Shown here one piece after another: positions 22,819-30,322 of a stretch of 64,000 bases of DNA (positions are counted from its first letter, which is position 1; the number at the start of each line of letters is the position of its first letter). The DNA lies in NCBI RefSeq assembly GCF_900176385.1, contig NZ_FWXN01000002.1, forward strand, positions 62,001 through 126,000, given 5' to 3'. Under the pieces are notes generated by a model. That model worked only from the letters and a program-made list of their open reading frames with translations, made no database searches and had not been told where the DNA came from. Source of the stretch: Janibacter indicus. GTDB lineage: Bacteria > Actinomycetota > Actinomycetes > Actinomycetales > Dermatophilaceae. Made by a program: the position numbers and the translations under genes.

Positions 22819-25800
22819 CACGGTCTCCCTTCGTCGTGGGGTTGGTCGCGGTGGGTGTTGCCCGTCTCGACGGTGGTGCCCGAGCGGGACTGGTACTCCG
22901 CAACGAGGCGCAGCAGCTCCTCGCCCCGCGGCCGGCGACCGGGGCGGATGTCGCAGGAGCCGACCTTGGACTCCTGGATCTGGACGTTGGGGTCGAGCGC
23001 CACGCCGAGCAGGTCGTTGGCCCCGTCGCCCTCGACGACGGCATCGCGGCCGACGCCCCAGTGGTAGGGCAGGCCGATCTGGTGGATCGTGCGGCCCTTG
23101 ATCGTCAGCGGGGTCATCCGCTCGGTGACGAGCACGCGCGCCTCGATGGCGCTGCGGGCCGAGATGAGCGTCGCCCACTCGCCGTTGACCAGGCCCTGCT
23201 GCTCGGCGAGCTCGGGGGAGACCTCGCAGAACATCTCGGGCTGCAGCTCCGACAGGTAGGGCAGCCACCGGCTCATGCCGCCGGCCGTGTGGTGCTCGGT
23301 GAGCCGGTAGGTCGTGAAGACGAAGGGGTAGACGTCCGACCCCGGCTCGTCGCCGGACGGGCTCCACAGGTTGTCCTTGCGCGGGTAGACCAGTCGGGCC
23401 GGGTTGCGCTGCTGCCCGTAGACCGGGTTGGCGACGGGCGACTCCTGCGCCTCGTAGTGCGAAGGGAGCGGACCGTCCACCATGCCCTTGGGCGCGAAGA
23501 GCCAGCCCTTGCCGTCGGCCTGCATGATGAAGGGGTCGTCGCCGGCGATGGCTGCCGGCCCGCCGACGTCAGGGTCGGGTCGGAAGGAGGGGTCGCGGTC
23601 CACGGGGAAGTCGGGGACGTCCTTGCCCGTCCACTTCTTCGCCTCCTCGTCCCACCAGACGTACTTCTTGCGCTCGCTCCACGGCCGGCCCTGCGGGTCG
23701 GCGGAGGCGCGGTTGTAGAGGATGCGCCGGTTCATCGGCCAGGCCCAGCCCCACTCGGCGGCGGTCTCGTCCTGCTCCTGACCGGGCACGCGGTTGGCCG
23801 ACCTGTTGACCCCGCCGGCGTAGACGCCGGTGTAGATCCAGCAGCCGCCCGAGGTCGAGCCGTCGGCCTTCATGTCGGCGAACTTGTCGAGCAGCTGCCC
23901 GGCCCGCTCGCCGGAGACGTGGTAGCCGTTGATCTCGCGCAGGACCGCCTCGGCGTCGGTCTCGCCGTGCTCGTCCTTGGGGTAGTCCCACGTGAGGTCG
24001 AGCAGCGGGCGGTCACGCTCGTCGGTCGAGTCGGCGAGGCGCTCGCGGATGCGCACGCCGAGCTCGTGGAAGAACTCGAGCTCGCTCTGGGCGTCGTTCG
24101 GGGGCTGCACGGCCTGGTGGCGCCACTGGAGCATCCGCTGGGTCTGGGTGAAGGTGCCCGACTTCTCGACGTGGTTGGCCGCGGGGAAGAAGAAGACCTC
24201 GGTGTCGATGTCCTCGGTCCGCAGCTCGCCGCTGGCGATCTCGGGGGAGTCCTTCCAGAAGGTCGCCGACTCGATGAGCTGGAAGTCGCGGACGACGACC
24301 CACTTGAGGTGCGTCATCGCCAAGCGCTGCATCTTGCCGTGGGCGGAGCCGACCGCGGGATTCTGCCCGAGGACGAAGTAGCCCTCGACCTCGTCCTCGA
24401 GCATCGACATCACCGTCTGGTAGGTGCCGTGGGCACCCGTCAGACGCGGCAGGTAGTCGAAGCAGAAGTCGTTGTCCTGGGTCGCCGCCTCGCCGAACCA
24501 CGCCTTGAGCAGGCTTGCGGTGTAGGCCGGAGCCTCGGTCCAGAAGCCCTTCTGCAGCGGCGAGGAGATCGTCTCGAGGTACTGCTCGAGGGTGTCGTGC
24601 GTGCCGGCCACCGGCATCGGCAGGTAGCCGGGCAGGAGGTTGAAGAGGGTCGGGATGTCGGTCGAGCCCTGGATGCTCGCGTGCCCGCGCAGCGCCATGA
24701 TGCCGCTGCCCGGTCGGCCGACATTGCCCATGAGCAGCTGGAGGATCGCGGCGGTGCGGATGAACTGCGCGCCGAGGCTGTGCTGGGTCCACCCCAAGGC
24801 ATACGCGAAGCAGGTCGTGCGCTCGCGGCCGGAGTTGCTGGTCAGTGCGTCGGCGATCTCCCGGAACTGCCACTGCGGGATGCCGCACACCTCCTCGACC
24901 ATCTCGGGCGTGTAGCGCGCGTAGTGCCGCTTGAGCACCTGGAAGACCGAGCGCGGGTGCTGCAGGGATTCGTCGCGAATCACCCGGGCGTGCTCGAGGG
25001 CCGGACCGGCAGCGCCGTGCTGGTCGCCCCCGGCGCGGGCGCTCTTGTGCGCTCCGTGCTCGTGACCACCGCTCGGGCCGCCGACCTCGTCGTCACCCGA
25101 GGCACCCCCTTCGCCGTCCTCGCGCTCGGCATAGGCCCACGAGCTCATGTCGTAGGTGCCGGACTGCTCGTCGTAGCCGGAGAAGACGCCGTCCAGGTCC
25201 TCGGTGTCGACGAAGTCCTCGCTGACCAGCGTCGCCGCGTTGGTGTACGCGACGACGTAGTCACGGAAGAAGAGGTCGTTGTCGATGACGTGCTTGATGA
25301 GCGCCCCGAGCAGCACGACGTCGCTGCCCGCCCGGATCGCGACGTGCGTGTCAGCGATCGCGGAGGTGCGGGTGAAGCGCGGGTCGATGTGGATGATCCG
25401 CGCACCCCGCGCCTTGGCCTCGGAGACCCACTGGAAGCCCACGGGGTGGCACTCGGCCATGTTGGAGCCCTGGATGATGATGCAGTCCGCGTTGGCCATG
25501 TCCTGCAGGGACTGGGTGGCGCCGCCGCGCCCGAAGGAGGCTCCCAGACTGGGAACCGTGGCGGAGTGTCAAATACGCGCCTGGTTCTCGATCTGGATCG
25601 CGCCGGCCGCCGTGAAGAGCTTCTTGATCAGATAGTTCTCCTCGTTGTCGAGGGTGGCTCCCCCGAGCGAGGCGATGCCCATCGTGCGACGAAGGGGGCG
25701 GCCGTGCTCGTCGTGGTCCTGCCACTTCGCGCGGCGCGAGGCGAGGAAGCGGTCGGCGACCATGTCGATGGCCCGGTCGAGCTCGATCCGCTCGAAGTCC

Positions 25801-26141
25801 GTGGCCCCCGGCGCGCGGTAGAGCACGTGCGTCTGCCGGGTCGGGGAGTTGACCAGCTGCTCGCTCGCAGCGCCCTTGGGGCACAGGCGCCCTCGGCTCA
25901 CCGGCGAGTCCGGGTCACCCTCGATCTGGACGACCTGCTCGTCCTTGACGAAGACCCGCTGGCCGCAGCCGACGGCGCAGTACGGGCAGACACTCTGCAC
26001 GACGCGGTCGGCGCTCGAGGTGCGCGGCTCGGTCTCACGGGTGCGGCGCGAGGTGACGGCGTTGCCGCGCCCCAGGAAGTCTCCAGAGGCCAGCTGCCGC
26101 AGCACCGGCCAGCCGAGGAAGGTCGAGTCCTTCGGTGCCAT
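22818..26141 (-). CDS. fdhA: Selenocysteine-containing formate dehydrogenase, catalytic subunit
   Basis: 1107-residue molybdenum or tungsten bis-pterin enzyme that oxidises formate to CO2. An in-frame UGA at 25571-25569 (residue 191) sits in NQARI-U-HSATVPSLGASFG, exactly where FdnG/FdoG enzymes have catalytic selenocysteine, and a SECIS-like hairpin follows. The N-terminal [4Fe-4S] ligands are VCPYCAVGCG and RLCPKG. ATG 26141 is chosen because GGAGGGAG lies about 9 bases upstream; GTG 26150 lies too close to it. A Gly/His-rich insertion occupies about residues 338-382. It heads the fdhA-fdhB-nrfD unit. Reading the UGA as a stop would wrongly split it. Confidence 0.95.
25539..25571 (-). promoter_or_regulatory. 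UGA selenocysteine codon and bacterial SECIS-like hairpin
   Basis: After the UGA come 11 bases and then GGTTCCC-AGTCT-GGGAGCC, a 7-bp stem with a GU-containing apical loop. The 11-base spacing, the GGUU at the stem base and the GU in the loop mirror the well-studied E. coli formate dehydrogenase SECIS that SelB binds. Confidence 0.9.
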
Positions 26142-26240
26142 CGCTGCCACTCCCTCCGCGAGAAGACGTGCTCTGGATCACCGTATCCCCCCCTCGGCCT
26201 GTCCCCGGTGGTCTGGGTCCCACGTTCCACGTGGGCGCCT

Positions 26241-26411
26241 CGAGACCCGGGGCTCCCCACACGTTGGTCGAGGTGTGAGGAGCTCTGCGACGAGCCCCGA
26301 GACCCGGGGCTCCCCACACGTTGGTCGAGGTGTGAGGAGTTCTGCGACGAGCCTCGAGACCCGGGACTCCCCACACGTTGGTCGAGGTGTGAGGAGCTCT
26401 GCGACGAGCCT
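26241..26411 (+). repeat. 57-bp tandem repeat, three units
   Basis: Units start at 26241, 26298 and 26355 with CGAGACCCGG and contain CACACGTTGGTCGAGGTGTG. They differ by only a few single bases and a fourth unit is started but abandoned at 26412. Each unit contains a family B palindrome half (GGTCGAGGTG ... CCTCGAGACC). There are no unique spacers, so it is not CRISPR. Confidence 0.9.
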
Positions 26412-26467
26412 CGAGACCCCGCCTCCGGACGAAGGGGAGACGCCTGCGCCCGCCGAAGGGCCGCTCC

Positions 26468-26566
26468 CGGCGAGGAGGGTTGGCGCGCTGCCGAAGTCCT
26501 TCGTCGTCGTGTGGTCGCCTTGTCGTTCGCGACTTCGGCTTGACGCCACGCCAACCCTCCTCGCCG
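26468..26566. repeat. 99-bp structured element with perfect 18-bp arms
   Basis: Arms 26468-26485 and 26549-26566 are perfectly complementary (CGGCGAGGAGGGTTGGCG). An inner stem GCCGAAGTC/GACTTCGGC follows, leaving a loop of about 32 bases. It could be a small non-autonomous mobile element or a structured RNA. No coding frame or transposase is associated. Confidence 0.7.
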
Positions 26567-26588
26567 TCCGCTCCGCTGCCAGCTGCCC

Positions 26589-26626
26589 CCGCTGGTCGAG
26601 GTGCGAGCGCCAGCGAGCCTCGAAAC
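26589..26626 (+). repeat. Dispersed palindromic repeat, family B
   Basis: CCGCTGGTCGAGGTGCGAGC followed by GCCAGCGAGCCTCGAAACC: a near-palindrome with GCGAGCGCCAGCG at its centre. A related inverted copy follows at 26645-26685. Confidence 0.75.
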
Positions 26627-26644
26627 CTCTTCTCCTTCGCCAGC

Positions 26645-26685
26645 GTCTCGAGGCTCCTCGCTGCGCTCGTCGCACCTCGACGAGC
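26645..26685 (-). repeat. Dispersed palindromic repeat, family B, opposite orientation
   Basis: GTCTCGAGGCTCCTCGCTGC continuing CGCTCGTCGCACCTCGACGA. It lies head to head with the copy at 26589-26626 and just past the stop of the SDR gene. Confidence 0.7.
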
Positions 26686-26691
26686 GTGGGC

Positions 26692-28215
26692 TCACCAGGC
26701 GTAGGGCTCGAAGTTCTTCAGGAAGACGCCGTAGAGGTCCTCGCCGCGCTCGCCGCGCACGATCGGGTCGTAGACGCGGGCGGCGCCGTCGACGAGGTCG
26801 AGCGGGGCGTGCCAGCCCTGGGCGGCGATGTCGAGCTTTTCGTGGTGCGGGCGCTCGTCGGTGATCCAGCCGGTGTCGACGGCCGTCATGAGGATCCGGT
26901 CGGTGTCGAACATCTCGCCCGACGAGGTGCGGGTGAGCATGTTGAGCGCGGCCTTGGCCATGTTGGTGTGCGGGTGGCCGGCGCCCTTGTAGCGGCGCGA
27001 GAACTGGCCCTCCATCGCCGAGACGTTGACGACGTAGGCGCGGGCGCGGTCCCCGACGACCTCGCGGTGTCGCTCGACCGCGGCCCGCATGACCGGCCGC
27101 AGCCGCGATACGAGGAGGAAGGGCGCGACCGAGTTGCACATCTGCACCTCGAGCAGCTCGAGCGGGTCGACCTCGTCGACGGTCTGCTTCCACGAGTTGG
27201 TCGTCACGACGTCGGGCAGCAGCCCTCCGGCGTCGACGGCCGTGCCGGCAAGGTGTGCCTCGAGGCTGGCGCTGCCGGCGGTGAGGGCGAGGCGGGTGAG
27301 GTCGGCGGCCGACCGCACGGCCGCGGCGTCCGCGTGCGGCACCGGGTGCTCGCCGAGCGAGCTGACCAGCGCCGCGGGGTGCGCCTCGCTCACCCGGTCG
27401 AAGGAGATCATCGTCGGCGTCGGCCCGTCGATCTCGAGGGGCCGCGACTCGCCGTCGACGAGCTGGCTGTAGGCGCCCGGGGAGCGCCGCACCGTCTGGC
27501 AGGCGTTGTTGACGAGGATGTCGAGCGGCCCGGCGGCCGCCACCTCGTCGGTGAGCGCGACGACCTGGGTCGGGTCGCGCAGGTCGATGCCGACGATCGT
27601 CAGCCGGTCGATCCACTCGGGCGAGTCGGCGAGCTCGGCGAAGCGCCGCGCGGCGTCACGGGGGAAGCGCGTGGTGATCGTCAGGTCGGCGCCGTCGCGC
27701 AGCAGCCGCAGCGCGATGTACATGCCGATCTTGGCCCGGCCGCCGGTGAGCAGCGCCCGGCGCCCGCGCAGGTCGGTGCCCTGGTCGCGCCGCGCGTGGC
27801 TCATCGCCGCGCAGTCCGGGCACAGCCAGTGGTAAAAGGCGTCGACGAGCGTGTAGTCGGCGTGGCAGATGTAGCAGCCGCGGGGGATCGGCAGCTCGCC
27901 GACGAACCGGCTCTCGCTCGACGCGGCGAGGGGGATCCCCTTCGTCTCGTCGTCGATGCGCATCGGCGACCCGGTCGCGGTCTGGTCGAGGATCGCCTGG
28001 TCGTGTGCCACCTTGGGCCCGCGCTCGGCCTGCCGGGCCTCGCGGCGGCGGGCCTTCTTGACCCGGTTGTACATCGTGCCCGCGGCCCGCTTGACCGTCG
28101 CGATGTCCTCGTGGCCGGCCGGCAGCTCATGGAGCATCCCGAGGACCCGCAGGGTGGTCGCCAGGTCATCGGGGTCGACGCCTTCGGTGCCGGGCGGGTC
28201 GGGGAGATCAGTCAC
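26692..28215 (-). CDS. SDR-family oxidoreductase with N-terminal zinc ribbon
   Basis: 507 residues, about twice a classical SDR. Residues 1-100 are a charged helical region (TLRVLGMLHELPAGHEDIAT, basic RVKKARRREARQAER). About residues 115-140 hold a CYIC...CPDC zinc-ribbon motif. From about 150 comes the Rossmann core: LTGGRAKIGMYIALRLL binds the nucleotide and DILVNNACQT follows. The catalytic segment is VVNVSAMEGQFSRRYKG...HTNMAKAAL, with a conserved lysine. Similar long SDRs occur sporadically in bacteria without assigned substrates. GTG 28215 is the first start after the divergent promoter. Function is unknown. Confidence 0.75.
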   Translation of the reverse strand: MTDLPDPPGTEGVDPDDLATTLRVLGMLHELPAGHEDIATVKRAAGTMYNRVKKARRREARQAERGPKVAHDQAILDQTATGSPMRIDDETKGIPLAASSESRFVGELPIPRGCYICHADYTLVDAFYHWLCPDCAAMSHARRDQGTDLRGRRALLTGGRAKIGMYIALRLLRDGADLTITTRFPRDAARRFAELADSPEWIDRLTIVGIDLRDPTQVVALTDEVAAAGPLDILVNNACQTVRRSPGAYSQLVDGESRPLEIDGPTPTMISFDRVSEAHPAALVSSLGEHPVPHADAAAVRSAADLTRLALTAGSASLEAHLAGTAVDAGGLLPDVVTTNSWKQTVDEVDPLELLEVQMCNSVAPFLLVSRLRPVMRAAVERHREVVGDRARAYVVNVSAMEGQFSRRYKGAGHPHTNMAKAALNMLTRTSSGEMFDTDRILMTAVDTGWITDERPHHEKLDIAAQGWHAPLDLVDGAARVYDPIVRGERGEDLYGVFLKNFEPYAW

Positions 28216-28314
28216 GAGCCCCGAGGATACGTCGCCCGGGACTGGCCACCGCGGGCGTCTCCCTTCGTCCGGAGGCGGAGCGGGGACGGGGGTGACGCGC
28301 CCTATGGTCGGGGC

Positions 28315-28968
28315 ATGAGCCTGGCCGATCGCACCTTCGCCGCCGTCCTCTTCGACAACGACGGCACCCTCGTCGACTCGACGGGTTCGGTCACCCGCTC
28401 GTGGGTGACTTGGGCGCAGGAGCACGACATCGACCCGCGGACGCTCGTCGGCCACCACGGGATGCCGGCACCGGCGATCATCGCGTCGGTCGCGCCGCAC
28501 CTGGACCCGCAGCAGGCCTTCGCGCGGATCGAGCAGCTCGAGGTCGACGACGTCGAGGACGTCGTCGCCCTGCCCGGCGTGCTCGACGCCATCGCGGCGA
28601 TCGGCGACGCACCCGCCGCGGTCGTCACCTCGGCCACGCGTGAGCTGGCCCGGGTCCGGCTGGCGGCAGCGGGCATCGGCATCGCGCAGGTCGTGACCTT
28701 CGACGACGTCGAGCGGGGCAAGCCCCACCCCGACCCCTTCCTCCTCGCCGCCCAGCGGCTCGGCGTCGACCCGACGGACTGCCTGGTCTGCGAGGACGCC
28801 CCGAGCGGGATCGTCGCGGCGCGGGCCGCGGGCTGCGCGGTGCTCGCGGTGACGACGACGAGCACCGCCGAGGAGCTCTGCGACGCCGACCTCGTCGTGT
28901 CGTCGCTCGCCGCCGTGGTCTTCGAGGTGGTCGACGGGCGGGTGCGGGTGCGCCCGCGTCAGCCCTGA
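28315..28968 (+). CDS. HAD-superfamily hydrolase (phosphatase/phosphoglucomutase-like)
   Basis: 217 residues. Motif I is LFDNDGTLVDS with the nucleophilic aspartate, motif II VVTSATRE, motif III in VERGKPHPDPFLLAA and motif IV VCEDAPSGIVAARAAG, a complete subfamily IA HAD set with an alpha-helical cap. Sequence style suits sugar-phosphate phosphatases such as those acting on 2-deoxyglucose-6-phosphate, but the substrate is not determined. It is divergent from the SDR gene. Confidence 0.88.
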   Translation: MSLADRTFAAVLFDNDGTLVDSTGSVTRSWVTWAQEHDIDPRTLVGHHGMPAPAIIASVAPHLDPQQAFARIEQLEVDDVEDVVALPGVLDAIAAIGDAPAAVVTSATRELARVRLAAAGIGIAQVVTFDDVERGKPHPDPFLLAAQRLGVDPTDCLVCEDAPSGIVAARAAGCAVLAVTTTSTAEELCDADLVVSSLAAVVFEVVDGRVRVRPRQP

Positions 28969-28984
28969 CCGGGGCGAAGGGGGA

Positions 28985-29509
28985 TCAGGCGCCGGCCTGC
29001 TTGGGAGCGGCCGCGTCGGGGCCGGTCGCGGCGAGGTCGCGCTCGACGTAGGCCTCGATGGCGTTGAGGTCGTCCTCGCTGCGGCGGACCACGGCGAGCA
29101 GGTCCTGCATCGTGGCGACCTCCTCGACCTGCTCCTTGATGAACCACTGCATGAACTGCTCGGCCGCGAAGTCGTTGTCCTCGCGGGCAGTGCGCGTCAG
29201 CGCGTGGATCTGCTCGGTGACCCGCTTCTCCTGCTCGACGGCCAGCTCGACCGGCGGGACGATCCCCTCGAAGGCGCTGACCGGTGCGGCGATCGCCGGC
29301 AGGTGCACCGGCTGGTCGGTGTCGAGCAGGTACTGGATCATCATCTTCGCGTGGCCGCTCTCCTCGGCCGCCTGCCGGTAGAAGAATCCCGCGAGCTGGG
29401 GCAGGGTCAGCGACTCGTAGTGGGCCGCGACGGCCAGGTACTGCTGGTGGGCGGCGAACTCCTCACCGATCTGGGTGGTGAGCTGGGCGGCGAAGGGCGA
29501 GGCGGTCAT
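28985..29509 (-). CDS. Ferritin (non-heme iron storage)
   Basis: 174-residue ferritin subunit forming a four-helix bundle. Ferroxidase ligands are visible as E17, E50 and H53 (EFAAHQQY; RQAAEESGHAKMM), then E and Q residues in ALTRTAREDNDF and KEQVEEVATM. It stores iron as ferric mineral. The ATG matches homologs but no ribosome-binding site precedes it: an intrinsic terminator ends 5 bases upstream, so the mRNA is leaderless or processed. An IdeR-like box lies ahead of the small gene upstream. Confidence 0.92.
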   Translation of the reverse strand: MTASPFAAQLTTQIGEEFAAHQQYLAVAAHYESLTLPQLAGFFYRQAAEESGHAKMMIQYLLDTDQPVHLPAIAAPVSAFEGIVPPVELAVEQEKRVTEQIHALTRTAREDNDFAAEQFMQWFIKEQVEEVATMQDLLAVVRRSEDDLNAIEAYVERDLAATGPDAAAPKQAGA

Positions 29510-29514
29510 GCCCG

Positions 29515-29541
29515 AAAAATAGGCGGCCCGTCGGGGCCGCC
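29515..29541 (-). terminator. Intrinsic terminator immediately before the ferritin start
   Basis: GGCGGCCC (29522-29529) pairs with GGGCCGCC (29534-29541) around a 4-base loop, followed on the minus strand by a TATTTTT tract. It would end transcripts of the 60-residue gene. Only 5 bases separate it from the ferritin ATG. Confidence 0.75.
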
Positions 29542-29584
29542 GCCAGCAAGGACAGCCGACCCTTCGTGTCCGTCTGCGTGCCGC

Positions 29585-29767
29585 TCAGGCGGCCTTGCGC
29601 AGCTTGTCCTTGGCCTTGGCGGTGACGAGCCGGCGCTTGTGGACCGCATAGCCGTCGGGCAGGCGACCCTCCTTGAGCAGGCGGATCGGGCAGGAGCTGC
29701 AGCGCTTCTCGCTGACGCAGCACTTCTCCTTGACCTTGATCTTCCCGATCTTGACCTTCTTGCCCAT
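29585..29767 (-). CDS. Small cysteine-rich basic protein, unknown function
   Basis: 60 residues, lysine-rich, with four to five cysteines: KEKCCVSEKRCSSCPIRLLK. The C-x6-C-x2-C spacing could bind zinc or an iron-sulfur cluster. Similar short proteins starting MGKK are found next to other genes in actinobacteria, without known roles. A DtxR/IdeR-like box 20 bases upstream of the ATG and ferritin downstream suggest a link with iron. No strong ribosome-binding site is visible. Confidence 0.65.
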   Translation of the reverse strand: MGKKVKIGKIKVKEKCCVSEKRCSSCPIRLLKEGRLPDGYAVHKRRLVTAKAKDKLRKAA

Positions 29768-29785
29768 GGCGGCACGCTAGGCCAT

Positions 29786-29804
29786 GCAGGTGAGGCTCGC
29801 CTAC
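29786..29804. promoter_or_regulatory. DtxR/IdeR-like iron box upstream of the small cysteine-rich gene and ferritin
   Basis: GCAGGTGAGGCTCGCCTAC agrees with the IdeR consensus TTAGGTTAGGCTAACCTAA at 13 of 19 positions, including the AGGCT core. It is about 20 bases upstream of the small gene. IdeR activates ferritin genes in mycobacteria, so positive control by iron is plausible. Confidence 0.4.
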
Positions 29805-29854
29805 CCTCCGTTCGCTCCTCGGGAACCGCCGGCGGATCCCCCTTCCCCCCGGGG

Positions 29855-30286
29855 CTAGGAGGTGGCGGGCTCCTGCGGGTCCTCGCAGAGTAAGGGCGCC
29901 GTGCTCCCACCCGAGTGGTACGTGTACTCGCGGGCCTGCGCTCGCAGCACCATCCGGTGTCCCTCGACGAGGGTCTGGCCGTAGACCCGCCCTGGCTCCG
30001 GGCAGCCGAGGCTGCTGTCGCGCCAGGTCACCACGTCCTGTGACACCAGCTCGACGTCGGCCGGGTCGATGGCCAGACGCTTCGCCAGGTCTGCGGCCGC
30101 CGCATCCTGCCGGTCCGAAGGGGGCGTCGTGCTCGTCATCGAGGTCTCCGTGGTCGGGTTCGAGGTCGGGGTGGACGATGCGGGGTCGGTCGGGTCCTGC
30201 GCGCAGGCCCCCAGTGTGAGGAGGAGGGCGGCGCCGGCCAGCGCCCGGCCCGCGCGTGGCGGACCGACGAGTCCACGACCAGTCAT
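29855..30286 (-). CDS. Putative secreted lipoprotein, unknown function
   Basis: 143 residues with a signal peptide ending in a lipobox (LLLTLGAC), then a Thr/Ser/Pro-rich linker (about residues 25-60) and a compact domain containing VTWRDSSLGCPEPGRVYGQ and a C-terminal LLCEDPQ. The paired cysteines probably form a disulfide. This domain is seen in many actinobacterial and cyanobacterial lipoproteins without known function. ATG 30286 is chosen because GGGAGGTG precedes it. It lies just downstream of the PIG-L deacetylase gene on the same strand. Confidence 0.65.
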   Translation of the reverse strand: MTGRGLVGPPRAGRALAGAALLLTLGACAQDPTDPASSTPTSNPTTETSMTSTTPPSDRQDAAAADLAKRLAIDPADVELVSQDVVTWRDSSLGCPEPGRVYGQTLVEGHRMVLRAQAREYTYHSGGSTAPLLCEDPQEPATS

Positions 30287-30322
30287 CACGACAACACCTC
30301 CCGGTCTCTCCATGGTGCCCGC

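Larger units (their letters stand above)
26142..26691. other. Gene-free, repeat-dense interval upstream of fdhA
   Basis: 550 bases with no convincing gene on either strand. It holds the fdhA ribosome-binding site, a copy of the GGGTCCCACGTTCC module (about 26216-26240), a three-unit 57-bp tandem array, a 99-bp perfect-arm inverted repeat, and two opposed family B repeats. The fdhA promoter must lie in or beyond it; no clear -35/-10 pair is visible. Confidence 0.75.

Noticed and set aside
25569-26141. fdhA as a pseudogene broken by a nonsense codon
   Set aside because: The stop is UGA at the known selenocysteine position, conserved sequence continues in the same frame on both sides, a SECIS-like hairpin follows, and all sel genes are present nearby.
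26241-26411. CRISPR array
   Set aside because: The 57-bp units abut without variable spacers, are not of CRISPR repeat length plus spacer, and no cas genes are in the window.
22836-26543. Plus-strand open frame of 1235 codons opposite fdhA
   Set aside because: It is the antisense shadow of fdhA: high GC leaves few stops, the translation is dominated by Gly/Arg/Asp/Val with no domain, and the minus strand carries unmistakable cysteine and molybdopterin motifs.
25849-28314. Long plus-strand frame ahead of the HAD hydrolase
   Set aside because: It crosses the repeat-rich gap and lies antisense to the SDR gene and the 5' end of fdhA. Only the part from ATG 28315 has protein-family signal.
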